In this document: positions 14,134 through 22,727 of the stretch, one piece after another
Position numbering within the stretch: position 1 is the first letter of the stretch
Layout: the number at the start of each line of letters is the position of its first letter
NCBI GenBank assembly: GCA_017480115.1
Contig: JAFVBH010000049.1
Location: forward strand, 1-48,229
DNA length: 48,229 bases
Direction: 5' to 3'
Source of the DNA: Clostridia bacterium
GTDB lineage: Bacteria > Bacillota > Clostridia > Oscillospirales > Acutalibacteraceae
Notes under the pieces: generated by a model
Databases searched by the model: none
What the model was told of the DNA's origin: nothing
What the model saw: only the letters and a program-made list of their open reading frames with translations
Position numbers and translations under genes: made by a program

Positions 14134-16479
14134 TTACGCAGCCCCCAACAGAAAGCCAATCAGTCTGACGATCAGCGCGGCGACCCAAGCGACAACACAC
14201 TGCCACGCCACAACGCCCCAAGCCCATTTTCTGCCGAGCTCCCGTTTAATGGATGCGACCGCCGCGACACAGGGCGTATAAAGCAGAGAGAACACCAGCA
14301 GAGACGCGGCCGAAAGCGGAGAAATCGCGGTCGTCACGCTCTCGCCGAACAGGATTTCCAGCGTTGAGACGACGCTCTCCTTTGCCATAAACCCGCTGAT
14401 AAGAGAAGTGCCGATCCGCCAATCGCCGAGTCCTATCGGACGCAGAACAGGCACAAGCCGGCCGGAAATCAGAGCAAGAATGCTGTCCTTTGAGTTTTCA
14501 ACCAAATTAAAGTGGATATCAAAGCTTTGCAGCAGCCAAACAACAATGGTTGCGATCAGGATAATGGTAAACGCTTTCTGCAAAAAGTCTTTTGCCTTTT
14601 CCCATAAAAGCTGCGCCACGTTTTTCGCTCCGGGCAGACGATAGTTTGGCAGCTCCATCACAAACGGCGCCGCCTCGCCTTTAAACAGCGTTCCTTTGAA
14701 CAGGAAGGCAACGAATATTCCGATTATGATACCCAGCAGATACAGCCCGATCATGATAAGGGCTTTATATTTTGAGAAAAACGCATTCACAAAAAACGCG
14801 TAGATCGGCAGCTTCGCCGTGCAGCTCATAAACGGCGTCAGCAAAATCGTCATTTTTCTGTCACGCTCACTCGGCAGCGTTCTCGTGGACATGACCGCGG
14901 GAACCGTACAGCCGAAGCCGATCAGCATGGGAACGATACTGCGTCCGGACAGACCGATCTTACGCAGAAGCTTATCCATCACGAAAGCCACACGCGCGAT
15001 GTAACCGCTGTCCTCAAGCAGCGACAGGAAGAAGAACAGCGTAACAATAATCGGAAGAAAACTCAGCACACTGCCGACGCCGGCAAAGATACCGTCAATG
15101 ATTAACCCTTGGATGGCTTCGTTCACGTTTGCAGCGTTCAAGGCGTTATCAACCAACCCGCTCAGTGCGTCGATTGCCGTTGCGAGCAGCTCCTGCAGCC
15201 CGGCGCCGATCACATTGAAGGTCAACCAGAAAACCAGTCCCATGATGGCTATAAATACGGGGATAGCAGTATATTTTCCCGTTAGGATACGGTCGATTTT
15301 TTCGCTGCGAATACTTTCTTTGCTTTTGCGTGGTTTCTTTACGGTGCCGCCGCATACTTTTCCGATAAAGGCAAAACGCATATCGGCAATCGCGGCGCTT
15401 CTGTCAAGCCCGCGTTCCTTTTCCATCTGAACAATGATATGTTCTACCATTTCCTGTTCGTTTTCGTCAAGCATAAGCTGCGCGGTTACGAGAGGATCGC
15501 CCTCGATCACCTTGCTTGCGGCAAAGCGGACGGGAAGTCCCGCCGCAGCCGCGTGATCCTCGATCAAATGGCTGATTGCGTGCAGACAACGGTGGACTGC
15601 GCCGCCGTTATCATTCTCAGAACAAAAGTCCTGCCGCAGCGGCTTTTCCTGATATTTTGCAATATGTACGGCGTGATCGATCAACTCATTTACGCCCTCG
15701 TTTTTCGACGCGGAGATCGGGATTACGGGCACGCCGAGCATTGCCTCCATCTCGTTAATGTCGATCGTTCCGCCGTTGGCAGTTACCTCATCCATCATAT
15801 TCAATGCAACGACCATGGGAACGTTCATTTCAAGCAGCTGCATGGTAAGATAAAGATTGCGTTCGATATTCGTCGCGTCAACTATATTAATGATTCCCTT
15901 GGGCTTATCGTTCAAAACAAAATTCCGGGAAACAATCTCCTCGCTGCTGTAGGGAGACATAGAGTATATACCGGGCAGATCCGTAACGGAGGTCTCCGGG
16001 TGCCCCTTGATCGAACCGTCCTTTCTGTCTACCGTCACCCCCGGGAAGTTGCCCACGTGCTGATTTGCGCCCGTGAGCTGGTTGAACAGCGTCGTTTTAC
16101 CGCAGTTCTGGTTCCCGACAAGGGCAAAGGTCAGCGCGGAACCCTCCGGCAAGGGAGCTCCCATTCCTTTCGGATGAAACTTCCCGCCCTCGCCAAGCCC
16201 GGGATGCGGCGTTTTTCTGCGCTGTGTTACGATAACAGACGCTGTTTTTCTCGTTTCCGTCGGTTTCACTTCGATCTTATCTGCCTCTGCAAGCCGCAGT
16301 GTCAGCTTATAGCCGTGAATCAACAGTTCCATGGGGTCGCCCATTGGCGCGTACTTTACGATCGTTACCTCCACCCCAGGGATTACGCCCATGTCAAGAA
16401 AATGCTGCCGAAGAGCGCCGTCTCCGCCTACCGTCTTAATGATCGCGCTTTTTCCGATTTCCAAATCTTTTAACGTCAT
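14134..16479 (-). CDS. feoB: FeoA-FeoB fusion ferrous iron transporter
   Basis: This 781-residue protein fuses a FeoA SH3-like domain (residues 1-75, MTLKDLEIGKSAII...LRLAEADKIEV) to FeoB. The G domain has GNQNCGKTT (G1), GVTVDRKDG (switch), DLPG (G3), NMMD (G4) and SASKNEG (G5). The membrane part has the usual Gate-type segments, with GFGCTVPAVMSTRTL and FMSCTAKLPIY carrying the conserved cysteines. It takes up Fe(II) in a GTPase-dependent way. It is the central gene of a six-gene operon headed by a MarR regulator and is separated from DUF2316 by 12 nt. A Pro/Gly-rich linker (about 85-110) joins the two parts. Confidence 0.95.
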   Translation of the reverse strand: MTLKDLEIGKSAIIKTVGGDGALRQHFLDMGVIPGVEVTIVKYAPMGDPMELLIHGYKLTLRLAEADKIEVKPTETRKTASVIVTQRRKTPHPGLGEGGKFHPKGMGAPLPEGSALTFALVGNQNCGKTTLFNQLTGANQHVGNFPGVTVDRKDGSIKGHPETSVTDLPGIYSMSPYSSEEIVSRNFVLNDKPKGIINIVDATNIERNLYLTMQLLEMNVPMVVALNMMDEVTANGGTIDINEMEAMLGVPVIPISASKNEGVNELIDHAVHIAKYQEKPLRQDFCSENDNGGAVHRCLHAISHLIEDHAAAAGLPVRFAASKVIEGDPLVTAQLMLDENEQEMVEHIIVQMEKERGLDRSAAIADMRFAFIGKVCGGTVKKPRKSKESIRSEKIDRILTGKYTAIPVFIAIMGLVFWLTFNVIGAGLQELLATAIDALSGLVDNALNAANVNEAIQGLIIDGIFAGVGSVLSFLPIIVTLFFFLSLLEDSGYIARVAFVMDKLLRKIGLSGRSIVPMLIGFGCTVPAVMSTRTLPSERDRKMTILLTPFMSCTAKLPIYAFFVNAFFSKYKALIMIGLYLLGIIIGIFVAFLFKGTLFKGEAAPFVMELPNYRLPGAKNVAQLLWEKAKDFLQKAFTIILIATIVVWLLQSFDIHFNLVENSKDSILALISGRLVPVLRPIGLGDWRIGTSLISGFMAKESVVSTLEILFGESVTTAISPLSAASLLVFSLLYTPCVAAVASIKRELGRKWAWGVVAWQCVVAWVAALIVRLIGFLLGAA

Positions 16480-16491
16480 AATTACCTCGCA

Positions 16492-16797
16492 CTACCGTGA
16501 ATTTATTTTTCCTTTTTCAATGTAATCCGCATTTAAAAACCAATAATTGCGGTGGCTGCCCTTGAGCGCGGTAAACTCTGTGGGTGTTTTTCCGGCTTGT
16601 CGGACTTTTTCATACAAATAGTTTCGCAAAATCCAAGTGTGTTCGTGCTGCTTTGGCTCAAGCCGGATCAGCCGCTCCAAATATTCCTCGTTCGCGGCAA
16701 GATCGGCTGCGATCTGCGACAGCGTCAGCCCCGATTTTTCAAAGTTTTCTTTTAATTCTTTTCTTGTATCATCCTGTTGTTTCAGTGTCAATGACAT
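16492..16797 (-). CDS. DUF2316 protein
   Basis: This 101-residue protein begins MSLTLKQQDDTRKELKENFEKSGL. That start, the Xre-like helical part (TLSQIAADLAANEEYLERLIRL) and the closing segment (WILRNYLYEKVRQAGKTPTEFTALKG) are typical of DUF2316. The family is usually next to MarR regulators, and its role is unknown. The helical core resembles a HTH domain, so DNA binding is possible. It lies 3 nt after the upstream membrane-protein gene and 12 nt before feoAB. Confidence 0.75.
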   Translation of the reverse strand: MSLTLKQQDDTRKELKENFEKSGLTLSQIAADLAANEEYLERLIRLEPKQHEHTWILRNYLYEKVRQAGKTPTEFTALKGSHRNYWFLNADYIEKGKINSR

Positions 16798-16800
16798 AAT

Positions 16801-17286
16801 TTATACTTCGTTTCCTTCCACCATTATATCCGCGTCAAGCAATCGCTTCAGCAATCTTTTCCGAATATTTAATCCCGGATTTTGCACGATCCAGATATTC
16901 GCCGCTTCCCACACGGCAAAGGAGCCGATGATGGAGAGAATTTCGATTGGAATGGAGCTGAGATATTTTCCCGGCAGAATACCCGCCGCAACGAATATAA
17001 GCCCAATCAGGAATAACCGCAGTTGTTTCAGGTAGTTCAGCTTTTTCTGCTTCGCGTTTTTTTCAAGCTCCAACTCCACATGGCGGTGCAGCGCGGACTT
17101 CAGGTGCGCGCCGTCGATCCCTTCGCCGCTGAACACAAGAACGGCTTTCTTTTTGAATTCCTTTTCCGTGTAGCGGTCTGTCAAGTAGGTAAGAAGCTCG
17201 TCGTTCAGCGTGGTTTGCTCCGGATCAAATGAATTGTACAGTTCGCTTTCATCGTTGATTTTGATCTTAATTTCAAATGTATCCAT
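16801..17286 (-). CDS. Two-TM membrane protein of the Feo operon
   Basis: I do not recognise a family for this 161-residue protein. The N-terminal 90 residues are soluble and charged (EIKIKINDESELYNSF...LTYLTDRYTEKEFKKKAVLVFSGE). Two membrane helices follow (LRLFLIGLIFVAAGILPG; IPIEILSIIGSFAVWEAANIWIV), then a basic tail (LNIRKRLLKRLLDAD). I chose the ATG at 17286, 1 nt after the MarR stop, over a GTG three codons earlier that is too close to the AGGAG site. It sits between marR and DUF2316 in a metal-uptake operon. Its function is unknown. Confidence 0.65.
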   Translation of the reverse strand: MDTFEIKIKINDESELYNSFDPEQTTLNDELLTYLTDRYTEKEFKKKAVLVFSGEGIDGAHLKSALHRHVELELEKNAKQKKLNYLKQLRLFLIGLIFVAAGILPGKYLSSIPIEILSIIGSFAVWEAANIWIVQNPGLNIRKRLLKRLLDADIMVEGNEV

Positions 17287-17287
17287 A

Positions 17288-17710
17288 TCAATCACTGCTC
17301 CTCAGCAGCTTTTGCAGGAGCGCTACAAGCTGATTTTTCTCTTTTGTACTCAGGTTTGCCGTCAGTTTTTCTTCGATCGCATCTCCTACCTTCAAAAGCG
17401 TATCCTGCTTTGCGTACGCCTTGTCCGTCAGCGCAACGAGCTTCCCCCTCGCGTCGTTGGGATTGGGTACGCGTGTAACGAAGCCTTTTCTTTCGATGGT
17501 ATCCACAAGCCCCAGCGTGGTGGGGTGCGTCATGGAATAGTGTTTTTCCAGATCAACGACACGCGCCGCCCCGGACGGCCGAGTATATAAATATTTTAAA
17601 ACCTTGTACTGTGACGCGGTCAGCTCGTATTCAGCCAAGATGGAGTTTGATATTTTATCAAATTCCAATGCGGTCTTTTTTATCAATATGGCAATCTTAT
17701 CAATATTCAT
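17288..17710 (-). CDS. MarR-family regulator of the Feo operon
   Basis: This 140-residue winged-helix repressor starts at MNIDKIAILIKKT with GGAGG 5 nt before. The HTH is AARVVDLEKHYSMTHPTTLGLVDTIERKGFVTRV, followed by the wing PNPNDARGKLVALTDKA. It heads the operon and should bind the 12-bp inverted repeat that spans the promoter. Its inducer is unknown; iron or oxidative state is suggested only by context. It contains no cysteine, so thiol sensing is unlikely. Confidence 0.85.
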   Translation of the reverse strand: MNIDKIAILIKKTALEFDKISNSILAEYELTASQYKVLKYLYTRPSGAARVVDLEKHYSMTHPTTLGLVDTIERKGFVTRVPNPNDARGKLVALTDKAYAKQDTLLKVGDAIEEKLTANLSTKEKNQLVALLQKLLRSSD

Positions 17711-17724
17711 AACATCCTCCATAT

Positions 17725-17773
17725 AAAAGTAGCATCCTACTGTCATTGTATGGTAAGATGCTACTTTTGTCAA
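17725..17773 (-). promoter_or_regulatory. Promoter and MarR operator of the Feo operon
   Basis: On the minus strand TTGACA (17768-17773) and TACAAT (17745-17750) are 17 bp apart. A perfect 12-bp inverted repeat, AAAAGTAGCATC (17725-17736) and GATGCTACTTTT (17757-17768), brackets the -10 box. It is a strong candidate operator. Confidence 0.8.
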
Positions 17774-18020
17774 GTTTTTATTTCTAAACCATCGTCTAAT
17801 TTCTCGAACTATGTATAATTAAAGATATTTCCCAAAAAACTCCAATAGTATACCACATATTCGGCAACGAAATAGGTTTAAATGTGCCTTGCCCGTATAG
17901 ACGGCAATATGCCCGTAAAAACCGATTGGTGTTTGCCTGTTGCCAACCTAACTTGCAATTTCAATCGGCGGAGGGTATAATAACTGAAAGGAGCCGACAA
18001 AGCGAAGTGGAGAAAATCAT
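17774..18020. other. Gap with TfoX gene promoter
   Basis: No gene is visible. TTGCAA (17954-17959) and TATAAT (17977-17982), 17 bp apart, form the promoter for the gene at 18021. CCGATTG (about 17919-17925) and CAATCGG (17963-17969) form an inverted repeat around it that may be an operator. Confidence 0.55.
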
Positions 18021-18344
18021 ATGGCGTCAAGCAAGGAATATTTGGATTTTGTTTTAGAGCAGTTATCCGATGCGGACGGAATTACCTATCGGGCGATGAT
18101 GGGTGAGTATCTGATTTATTGCCGCGGCAAGGTGATCGGCGGCGTTTATGACAACCGTTTTCTGGTGAAGCCGTCAAAGACAGCAGTATCCATGCTGCCG
18201 TACGCGCGACGGGAGCTGCCTTATCCGGGCACAAAGGAAATGCTGCTTGTGGAAAATTTAGAGGATAAAGTCATGTTGAAAGAACTGGCGGACGCAATAT
18301 GCGCGGAATTGCCCGCGCCTAAGGCGAAAAAAGCGACGAAATAA
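18021..18344 (+). CDS. TfoX/Sxy N-terminal-domain protein
   Basis: This 107-residue protein consists of one TfoX N-terminal domain: YLDFVLEQLSDADGITYRAMMGEYLIYCRGKVIGGVYDNRFLVK, then YPGTKEMLLVE and a C-terminal lysine-rich tail (APKAKKATK). Stand-alone TfoX-N proteins are common in gut Firmicutes and have no demonstrated competence role, unlike Sxy/TfoX of Gammaproteobacteria. The gene is monocistronic with its own promoter. Its molecular function is unknown. Confidence 0.85.
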   Translation: MASSKEYLDFVLEQLSDADGITYRAMMGEYLIYCRGKVIGGVYDNRFLVKPSKTAVSMLPYARRELPYPGTKEMLLVENLEDKVMLKELADAICAELPAPKAKKATK

Positions 18345-18761
18345 GAAGAACGCCTACGGCGTATCAACCCCCACGTCTTCCAGCCCGGTCGGTTCGGCGG
18401 CTCTGACAGTCCACTGGACTGTCATTCACTACCGCCGCACCCGCCCCCCAATCTTGAGGGGCGGATCGGTGCTTCTTGTTCAATAAGGGGCTTCGCCCCG
18501 TCATTCATGCGCTTGCGCATATATGCAAAACTGCTCACAACGCGAGCAGTTTCCTATATAATAAAAAAATCATCGCATTGTGGGGAAATGTTTGCTGAAC
18601 CGGCAAGAGAAGTACGTAATTTCGGATACGGTTTTTTGTGAATTTCGGCAGACAAATATTTCTACGCAGCGCGGAACTGCTGATTTTTCGTAACTCTACG
18701 CTTCGTGGGTGTACTTTTTTGACGATCTGTCCTACAATTTTCACGTAAGGAGGCGAAGGTC
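18345..18761. repeat. Non-coding chain of small perfect hairpins
   Basis: Consecutive short palindromes fill the gap. ACGCC-TAC-GGCGT (about 18350) comes first, then GACAGTCC-ACT-GGACTGTC (about 18405), GGGGC-TTC-GCCCC (18487-18499) and ATGCGC-TT-GCGCAT. Last is AAACTGCTC (18528-18536) with GAGCAGTTT (18544-18552). The last, followed by a T/A-rich stretch, can serve as terminator. The others look like dispersed REP-like DNA. No gene is visible, and the last 200 bases are plain AT-rich upstream sequence. Confidence 0.5.
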
Positions 18762-19385
18762 ATGGATCAAATGAAAACCGGAAAGTTTATTGCCCGGATG
18801 CGCAAGGCGCAGGGATATACCCAACGTCAGCTTGCCGACATGCTCGGCATCAGTGATAAGACCGTCAGCAAGTGGGAGACCGGCAACGGACTGCCGGAGG
18901 TCTCGTGCATGCTGCCGCTCTGCGACGCACTGCGCATCAACGTGAACGAGCTGCTCACCGGCGAACGCCTGACCGACGCAGACTATAAAAACAAAGCGGA
19001 GGAAAATATGATGGATCTTATCAAAGAAAAGGCAGAAAACAAAAAGAAAATGCGTCTGACGGTTGTCACCGGTGTGATTGCCACGGTTGCATTTTTAACT
19101 CTGATTATCGTGGTTGCTGTGTATACAGACGTCATCAGCGCGCCGATAAAGGTGCTGCTGGTGGGGATCGCTTGTGCAATTTTTGCGGCGGGGATATATG
19201 TCGCCATGCAAGGTGAACGGACGATCGGGTACTATCAGTGTAGAAACTGTGGGGAATTGTTCGTGCCCTCGTTTGCGGCGTACACCATGGGTGCGCATAT
19301 GTTAACGACCAGACGGTTGAAATGCCCCCATTGCAAAAAGACCACATGGTGTAAAAAGGTGCTCGCCCGGGAGAGGCAGGAATAA
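18762..19385 (+). CDS. XRE-family HTH protein with two TM helices and a zinc ribbon
   Basis: This 207-residue protein has an N-terminal XRE/Cro HTH (residues 6-66: GKFIARMRKAQGYTQRQLADML, DKTVSKWETGNGLPEVSCM). A coiled, charged linker follows, then two membrane helices (MRLTVVTGVIATVAFLTLIIVV; APIKVLLVGIACAIFAAGIYV), and a C-terminal zinc ribbon (QCRNCGELF and LKCPHCKK, four cysteines). Membrane-tethered XRE regulators of this form occur widely in Clostridia. The signal may be an envelope state read by the ribbon. AAGGAGG precedes the start. Confidence 0.85.
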   Translation: MDQMKTGKFIARMRKAQGYTQRQLADMLGISDKTVSKWETGNGLPEVSCMLPLCDALRINVNELLTGERLTDADYKNKAEENMMDLIKEKAENKKKMRLTVVTGVIATVAFLTLIIVVAVYTDVISAPIKVLLVGIACAIFAAGIYVAMQGERTIGYYQCRNCGELFVPSFAAYTMGAHMLTTRRLKCPHCKKTTWCKKVLARERQE

Positions 19386-19407
19386 ACCGTTGCACGGCGT
19401 AAAAATA

Positions 19408-19720
19408 CGAACAGGACGGAAAAACGGTCGGCTCCTACCGTTCTTTAGGCTTGACGGAGGCTTCCGCATACGGCTGTACCGTGTTTTTAAAAATGTGATA
19501 TAACGCAAACCGATCCCGGCGGTTCTATCGGTCTACATGTATTAAAACGGGCGACGATATTAATTATGTTATTTCCGGAAGGGGAAAGGCGGTCTGTGAC
19601 GGTAAAGCAGAAATTTTGACCGCCGGCTGTTGTCATATCTGCCCGAAAGGTTACGCGCACAGTATTATGAATACCTGCGCCGAAGATTTAGTGATTTTGA
19701 CGGTTGTTGTGAAGCGATAA
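19408..19720 (+). pseudogene. Cupin-domain pseudogene
   Basis: From 19499 to the stop at 19720 an open frame lacks a start codon but reads as a cupin barrel: GDDINYVISGRGKAVCDGK, AGCCHICPKGYAHSI and DLVILTVVV. Upstream, about 19419-19495, another frame carries GSYRSLGLTEASAYGCTV, which fits the N-terminal part of the same family after a frameshift. The gene is therefore decayed by at least one frameshift and a stop. The original was a small single-cupin protein of about 100 residues. Confidence 0.6.
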
Positions 19721-19745
19721 ACCGAATTCACAGGGAGTGTTTCAT

Positions 19746-20111
19746 ATGGAATTAAAAAAAATTGACCATGATTTTACGATTTGTAAGGTTGCCGCAATCA
19801 CTGCGGAGGACTTGCAGGGAGATTTTTGTTTTGTCGGTAAGACAGATGAGGAGCTGTCGCTGGTTTGTCTGACGGAGCATGTGCCGCAGCAAACCCTTGC
19901 GCGCGACGACGGCTGGAAAGGGTTTCGGATCCAAGGGGTTTTGGATTTTTCCTTGATCGGTATTCTTTCGCCCATCGCCCGGCTCCTTGCTGACAGTAAA
20001 ATCGGGATTTTTGTCGTATCCACCTTTAATACCGATTATATCTTTGTGAAAAAGGATGCTTTCGACGCAGCCGTGCGCATTTTGTCGAAAGCGGGATACA
20101 AAGTCATATAA
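19746..20111 (+). CDS. ACT-domain protein
   Basis: This 121-residue protein appears to hold two consecutive ACT/CASTOR-type units. The first includes DFTICKVAAITAEDLQGDFCFVGKTDEELSLVCLTEHV. The second includes FRIQGVLDFSLIGILSPIARLLADSKIGIFVVSTFNTDYIFVKKD, which is the canonical ACT pattern with the GI-x-L helix. Such proteins bind amino acids as effectors; no enzyme domain is attached. It starts at 19746 with GGGAG upstream. A separate transcript is likely. Its ligand is unknown. Confidence 0.8.
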   Translation: MELKKIDHDFTICKVAAITAEDLQGDFCFVGKTDEELSLVCLTEHVPQQTLARDDGWKGFRIQGVLDFSLIGILSPIARLLADSKIGIFVVSTFNTDYIFVKKDAFDAAVRILSKAGYKVI

Positions 20112-20194
20112 ATCAAACATACGCGCCTGCGGTACCGCCTTTATTGACTGCGTGTTTTTCTGTCAGCCGCGCGGTGAATAGCTGAAAATATAAG

Positions 20195-20229
20195 AACAGC
20201 GTCCGAATCGAATAGCTTCGGGCGCTGTT
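20195..20229. terminator. Bidirectional terminator
   Basis: AACAGCG-x-CCGAA pairs with TTCGG-x-CGCTGTT (20195-20229) and has a T-rich flank. It lies between the convergent ACT gene and the opp operon's last gene. Confidence 0.65.
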
Positions 20230-20245
20230 GCTTTTATGTTTTTGG

Positions 20246-20521
20246 TTATCCCCAAATTGTTGTCAGCAGAAAAATCAGGATCGCACCGGCAGCGACAAAG
20301 ATACCCGCAATCAGAAGCGTCGCGCTGAGCGCCCCGCCGATAAAGGCGTTGCGTTGTTGTTTGTCCATCTGCGGCGCGTCGTTCGACGATTCCGACGCTT
20401 GCTCGACGTCGCCTTTTCTGCGCTTCGGCAGGCGGGGAACGATCAGATTGTCTCGCTGTACGCCGCTCATATCGGCAATGGTTCTGCCGTCGTCATCGTC
20501 GTATTGCCGTTTTTTAGCCAT
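20246..20521 (-). CDS. Small single-TM protein at the end of the opp operon
   Basis: This 91-residue protein starts at MAKKRQYDDDDGRTIADMSGV and overlaps the oppF stop by 8 nt, with an AAGGA site. It has a charged cytoplasmic N-terminal part (VPRLPKRRKGDVEQ...) and one C-terminal membrane helix (FIGGALSATLLIAGIFVAAGAILIFLLTTIW). I do not recognise a characterised family. Co-translation with oppF suggests a transporter-linked or general membrane role. Confidence 0.6.
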   Translation of the reverse strand: MAKKRQYDDDDGRTIADMSGVQRDNLIVPRLPKRRKGDVEQASESSNDAPQMDKQQRNAFIGGALSATLLIAGIFVAAGAILIFLLTTIWG

Positions 20522-21560
20522 TTCCTTTTCCCTCACCGTCGTATAGGTGACATACGACGTAATGTCCCGGCTCAAGCTCCCGCTGTACGGGCGTTTCATG
20601 CTTGCAGCGTTCCATGCAGTTGGCGCAGCGGGTGTGGAACTTGCAGCCCTTGGGTGGGTTGGCGGGGGAGGGGATCGAGCCCTCCAAAACGATCCGGTTC
20701 ATCTTGACCGTGGGATCGGGAATGGGGATCGCGGAGAACAGGGCTTTTGTGTACGGGTGCAGGGGATTCTTAAAAATATCCTCGGTCGCGCCGTATTCCA
20801 CAAGGCTGCCCAGATACATCACGCCCACTGTGTCGGAAATATGCTCGACCACAGACAGATCGTGGGAAATGAACAGATACGTCAGGTTGAACTTCTCTTG
20901 CAAATCCTTTAACAGATTGATGATCTGCGCCTGAATGGATACGTCCAATGCGGAAACCGGCTCGTCGCAGACGATGAACTCGGGATTCAGCGCCAACGCA
21001 CGGGCGATACAGATTCTCTGCCGCTGACCGCCGGAAAATTCATGCGGGTAACGATCGCGGTGGAATGACTGCAAGCCGCAGTTATCCATGACCTGATCTA
21101 CATAGTCGTTATATTCCGCCTTGGAGACCAGCTTATGCTCCTTGACCGCTTCGCCGATAATTTCGCCCACGGGCAGACGGGGAGACAGCGAGGAGAAAGG
21201 ATCCTGGAAGATGATCTGCATTTTGGTGCGCAGTGCACGCATCTCCTTATTGCTGAGGTCATAGACCTCTTTACCGTTGAACAACACCTGTCCGCCGGTC
21301 TTTTCGCCGGAAAGCCGCAGAATTGTTCTGCCGGTGGTGGTCTTGCCGCAGCCGGATTCGCCTACCAGCCCCATGGTCGAGCCGCGTTTCAGATTAAAGG
21401 TAACGCCGTCCACCGCCTTGACGTAACCGACGGTTTGAGACACCATACCGCCCTTGATGGGGAAATATTTCTTCAGCGCGTTGACCTGTAAAATATACTG
21501 CGGGTCGTAGGCAACGGGGGTAAAATTATTTTCAACGGTCAGCTTTTCTTTGTTACGCAT
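20514..21560 (-). CDS. oppF: Oligopeptide ABC transporter ATPase OppF
   Basis: This 348-residue ATPase has Walker A GLVGESGCGKTTTGR, the Q-loop at IIFQDPFSSL, ABC signature SGGQRQRICIARAL, Walker B FIVCDEPVSALD and H-loop FISHDL. The C-terminal oligopeptide/dipeptide domain has the cysteine cluster CKFHTRCANCMERC that marks OppD/F/DppF proteins, some of which bind an Fe-S cluster. It pairs with OppD to energise peptide import. Its start overlaps oppD by 8 nt (AATGCGTAA), with an AGGAGGG site upstream. Confidence 0.95.
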   Translation of the reverse strand: MRNKEKLTVENNFTPVAYDPQYILQVNALKKYFPIKGGMVSQTVGYVKAVDGVTFNLKRGSTMGLVGESGCGKTTTGRTILRLSGEKTGGQVLFNGKEVYDLSNKEMRALRTKMQIIFQDPFSSLSPRLPVGEIIGEAVKEHKLVSKAEYNDYVDQVMDNCGLQSFHRDRYPHEFSGGQRQRICIARALALNPEFIVCDEPVSALDVSIQAQIINLLKDLQEKFNLTYLFISHDLSVVEHISDTVGVMYLGSLVEYGATEDIFKNPLHPYTKALFSAIPIPDPTVKMNRIVLEGSIPSPANPPKGCKFHTRCANCMERCKHETPVQRELEPGHYVVCHLYDGEGKGNG

Positions 21561-22710
21561 TGTTTTTACCCTCCTGATCCTTATAATATCTGTAGCACGT
21601 CACCTTGTGGGTGGGCGACAGGCTGATTTCTTTGGGATATTCACCGTCGCAGCGTTCGAGGCACATTTCGCACCGGTCTTTAAAATAGCAGTAATTTGGC
21701 ATGTTGACCGGGTTGGGTACTTTTCCGGGGATCGAATACAGCTTGTCCACCTTTTTGCCGACAATAGGTTTTGACGCCATCAAACCAATGGTATACGGGT
21801 GGGCGGGATTTTCAAAAATCTCCTGCGCTGTGCCCTTTTCCACGATCTTACCCGCGTACATGACCACGACGTAATCCGCCATTTCTGCGATCACGCCCAA
21901 ATCATGGGTGATCAACATGATGGAGGAGTTGATGCGGTCTTTTAACTGCCGCAGCAGATCGAGAATCTGTGCCTGAATCGTCACGTCCAGCGCCGTGGTC
22001 GGTTCATCGGCGATAATCAGCTTTGGGTTGCAGGCAAGCGCCATAGCGATGACTACGCGCTGCCGCATGCCGCCGGACAGCTCATGGGGGAACATTTTGT
22101 AAACGCCCTCGCTGTTGGCGATACCGACCATTTCCAGCAGTTCGATGGTGCGCTTTTTAATCTCCTCCTTGCTGCGGTTCTGCTCGTTATGCAGCGTCAG
22201 CACCTCGTCGATCTGCGCGCCGATCCGGAATACCGGATTCAGGCTGGTCATCGGCTCCTGAAAGATCATGGAGATATAGTTGCCGCGCAGATGCTGCATG
22301 ACCTGTGTGGGGGTCTTTGCAATGTCATAGGCTTTATTGCCCAGATTCAGCTTGATCTCGCCGCTGACGATCTGTCCCTGCGGGCGCTGCAACAGCTGCA
22401 TGATGGAAAGGCTGGTGACGGACTTGCCGCAGCCGGATTCGCCAACGACGCCGATCGTTTTGCCCGTGGGTACCGCAAAGGTAATGCCATCTACGGATTT
22501 GACCGTGCCAACATCTGTAAAGAAGTAGGAATGCAGATCGTTGATCTCCAGCGTATTGGCGGGGTTTTCCATTGTGGTGAGATACTCGCTCTCTGTCACA
22601 TTTTTCCGCTTGTGCCTCTTTTCAAATTGATTTGTGATACGGCGGTTCTCTTTGGATATACGCCGGGATTCTTTCGCCGAAAGGTAGCCTTCGGATTTAT
22701 TCTTTGCCAT
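21553..22710 (-). CDS. oppD: Oligopeptide ABC transporter ATPase OppD
   Basis: This 385-residue ATPase has Walker A GVVGESGCGKSVTSL, the Q-loop in ISMIFQEPMTSL, signature SGGMRQRVVIAMAL, Walker B LIIADEPTTALD and the H-loop in LITHDLG. The C-terminal peptide-transporter domain has cysteines in CYFKDRCEMCLERC. A basic 45-residue N-terminal extension (KESRRISKENRRITNQFEKRHKRK) precedes the core and is longer than usual. I chose the start at 22710, 8 nt after GGAGG; an ATG two codons upstream is too close. It lies between oppC and oppF. Confidence 0.95.
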   Translation of the reverse strand: MAKNKSEGYLSAKESRRISKENRRITNQFEKRHKRKNVTESEYLTTMENPANTLEINDLHSYFFTDVGTVKSVDGITFAVPTGKTIGVVGESGCGKSVTSLSIMQLLQRPQGQIVSGEIKLNLGNKAYDIAKTPTQVMQHLRGNYISMIFQEPMTSLNPVFRIGAQIDEVLTLHNEQNRSKEEIKKRTIELLEMVGIANSEGVYKMFPHELSGGMRQRVVIAMALACNPKLIIADEPTTALDVTIQAQILDLLRQLKDRINSSIMLITHDLGVIAEMADYVVVMYAGKIVEKGTAQEIFENPAHPYTIGLMASKPIVGKKVDKLYSIPGKVPNPVNMPNYCYFKDRCEMCLERCDGEYPKEISLSPTHKVTCYRYYKDQEGKNNA

Positions 22711-22727
22711 GTTCATATCCTCCTTCC

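Noticed and set aside
15439..16473. 344-codon plus-strand frame opposite feoAB
   Set aside because: Antisense of a clear FeoA-FeoB gene; no ribosome site and no recognisable domain.
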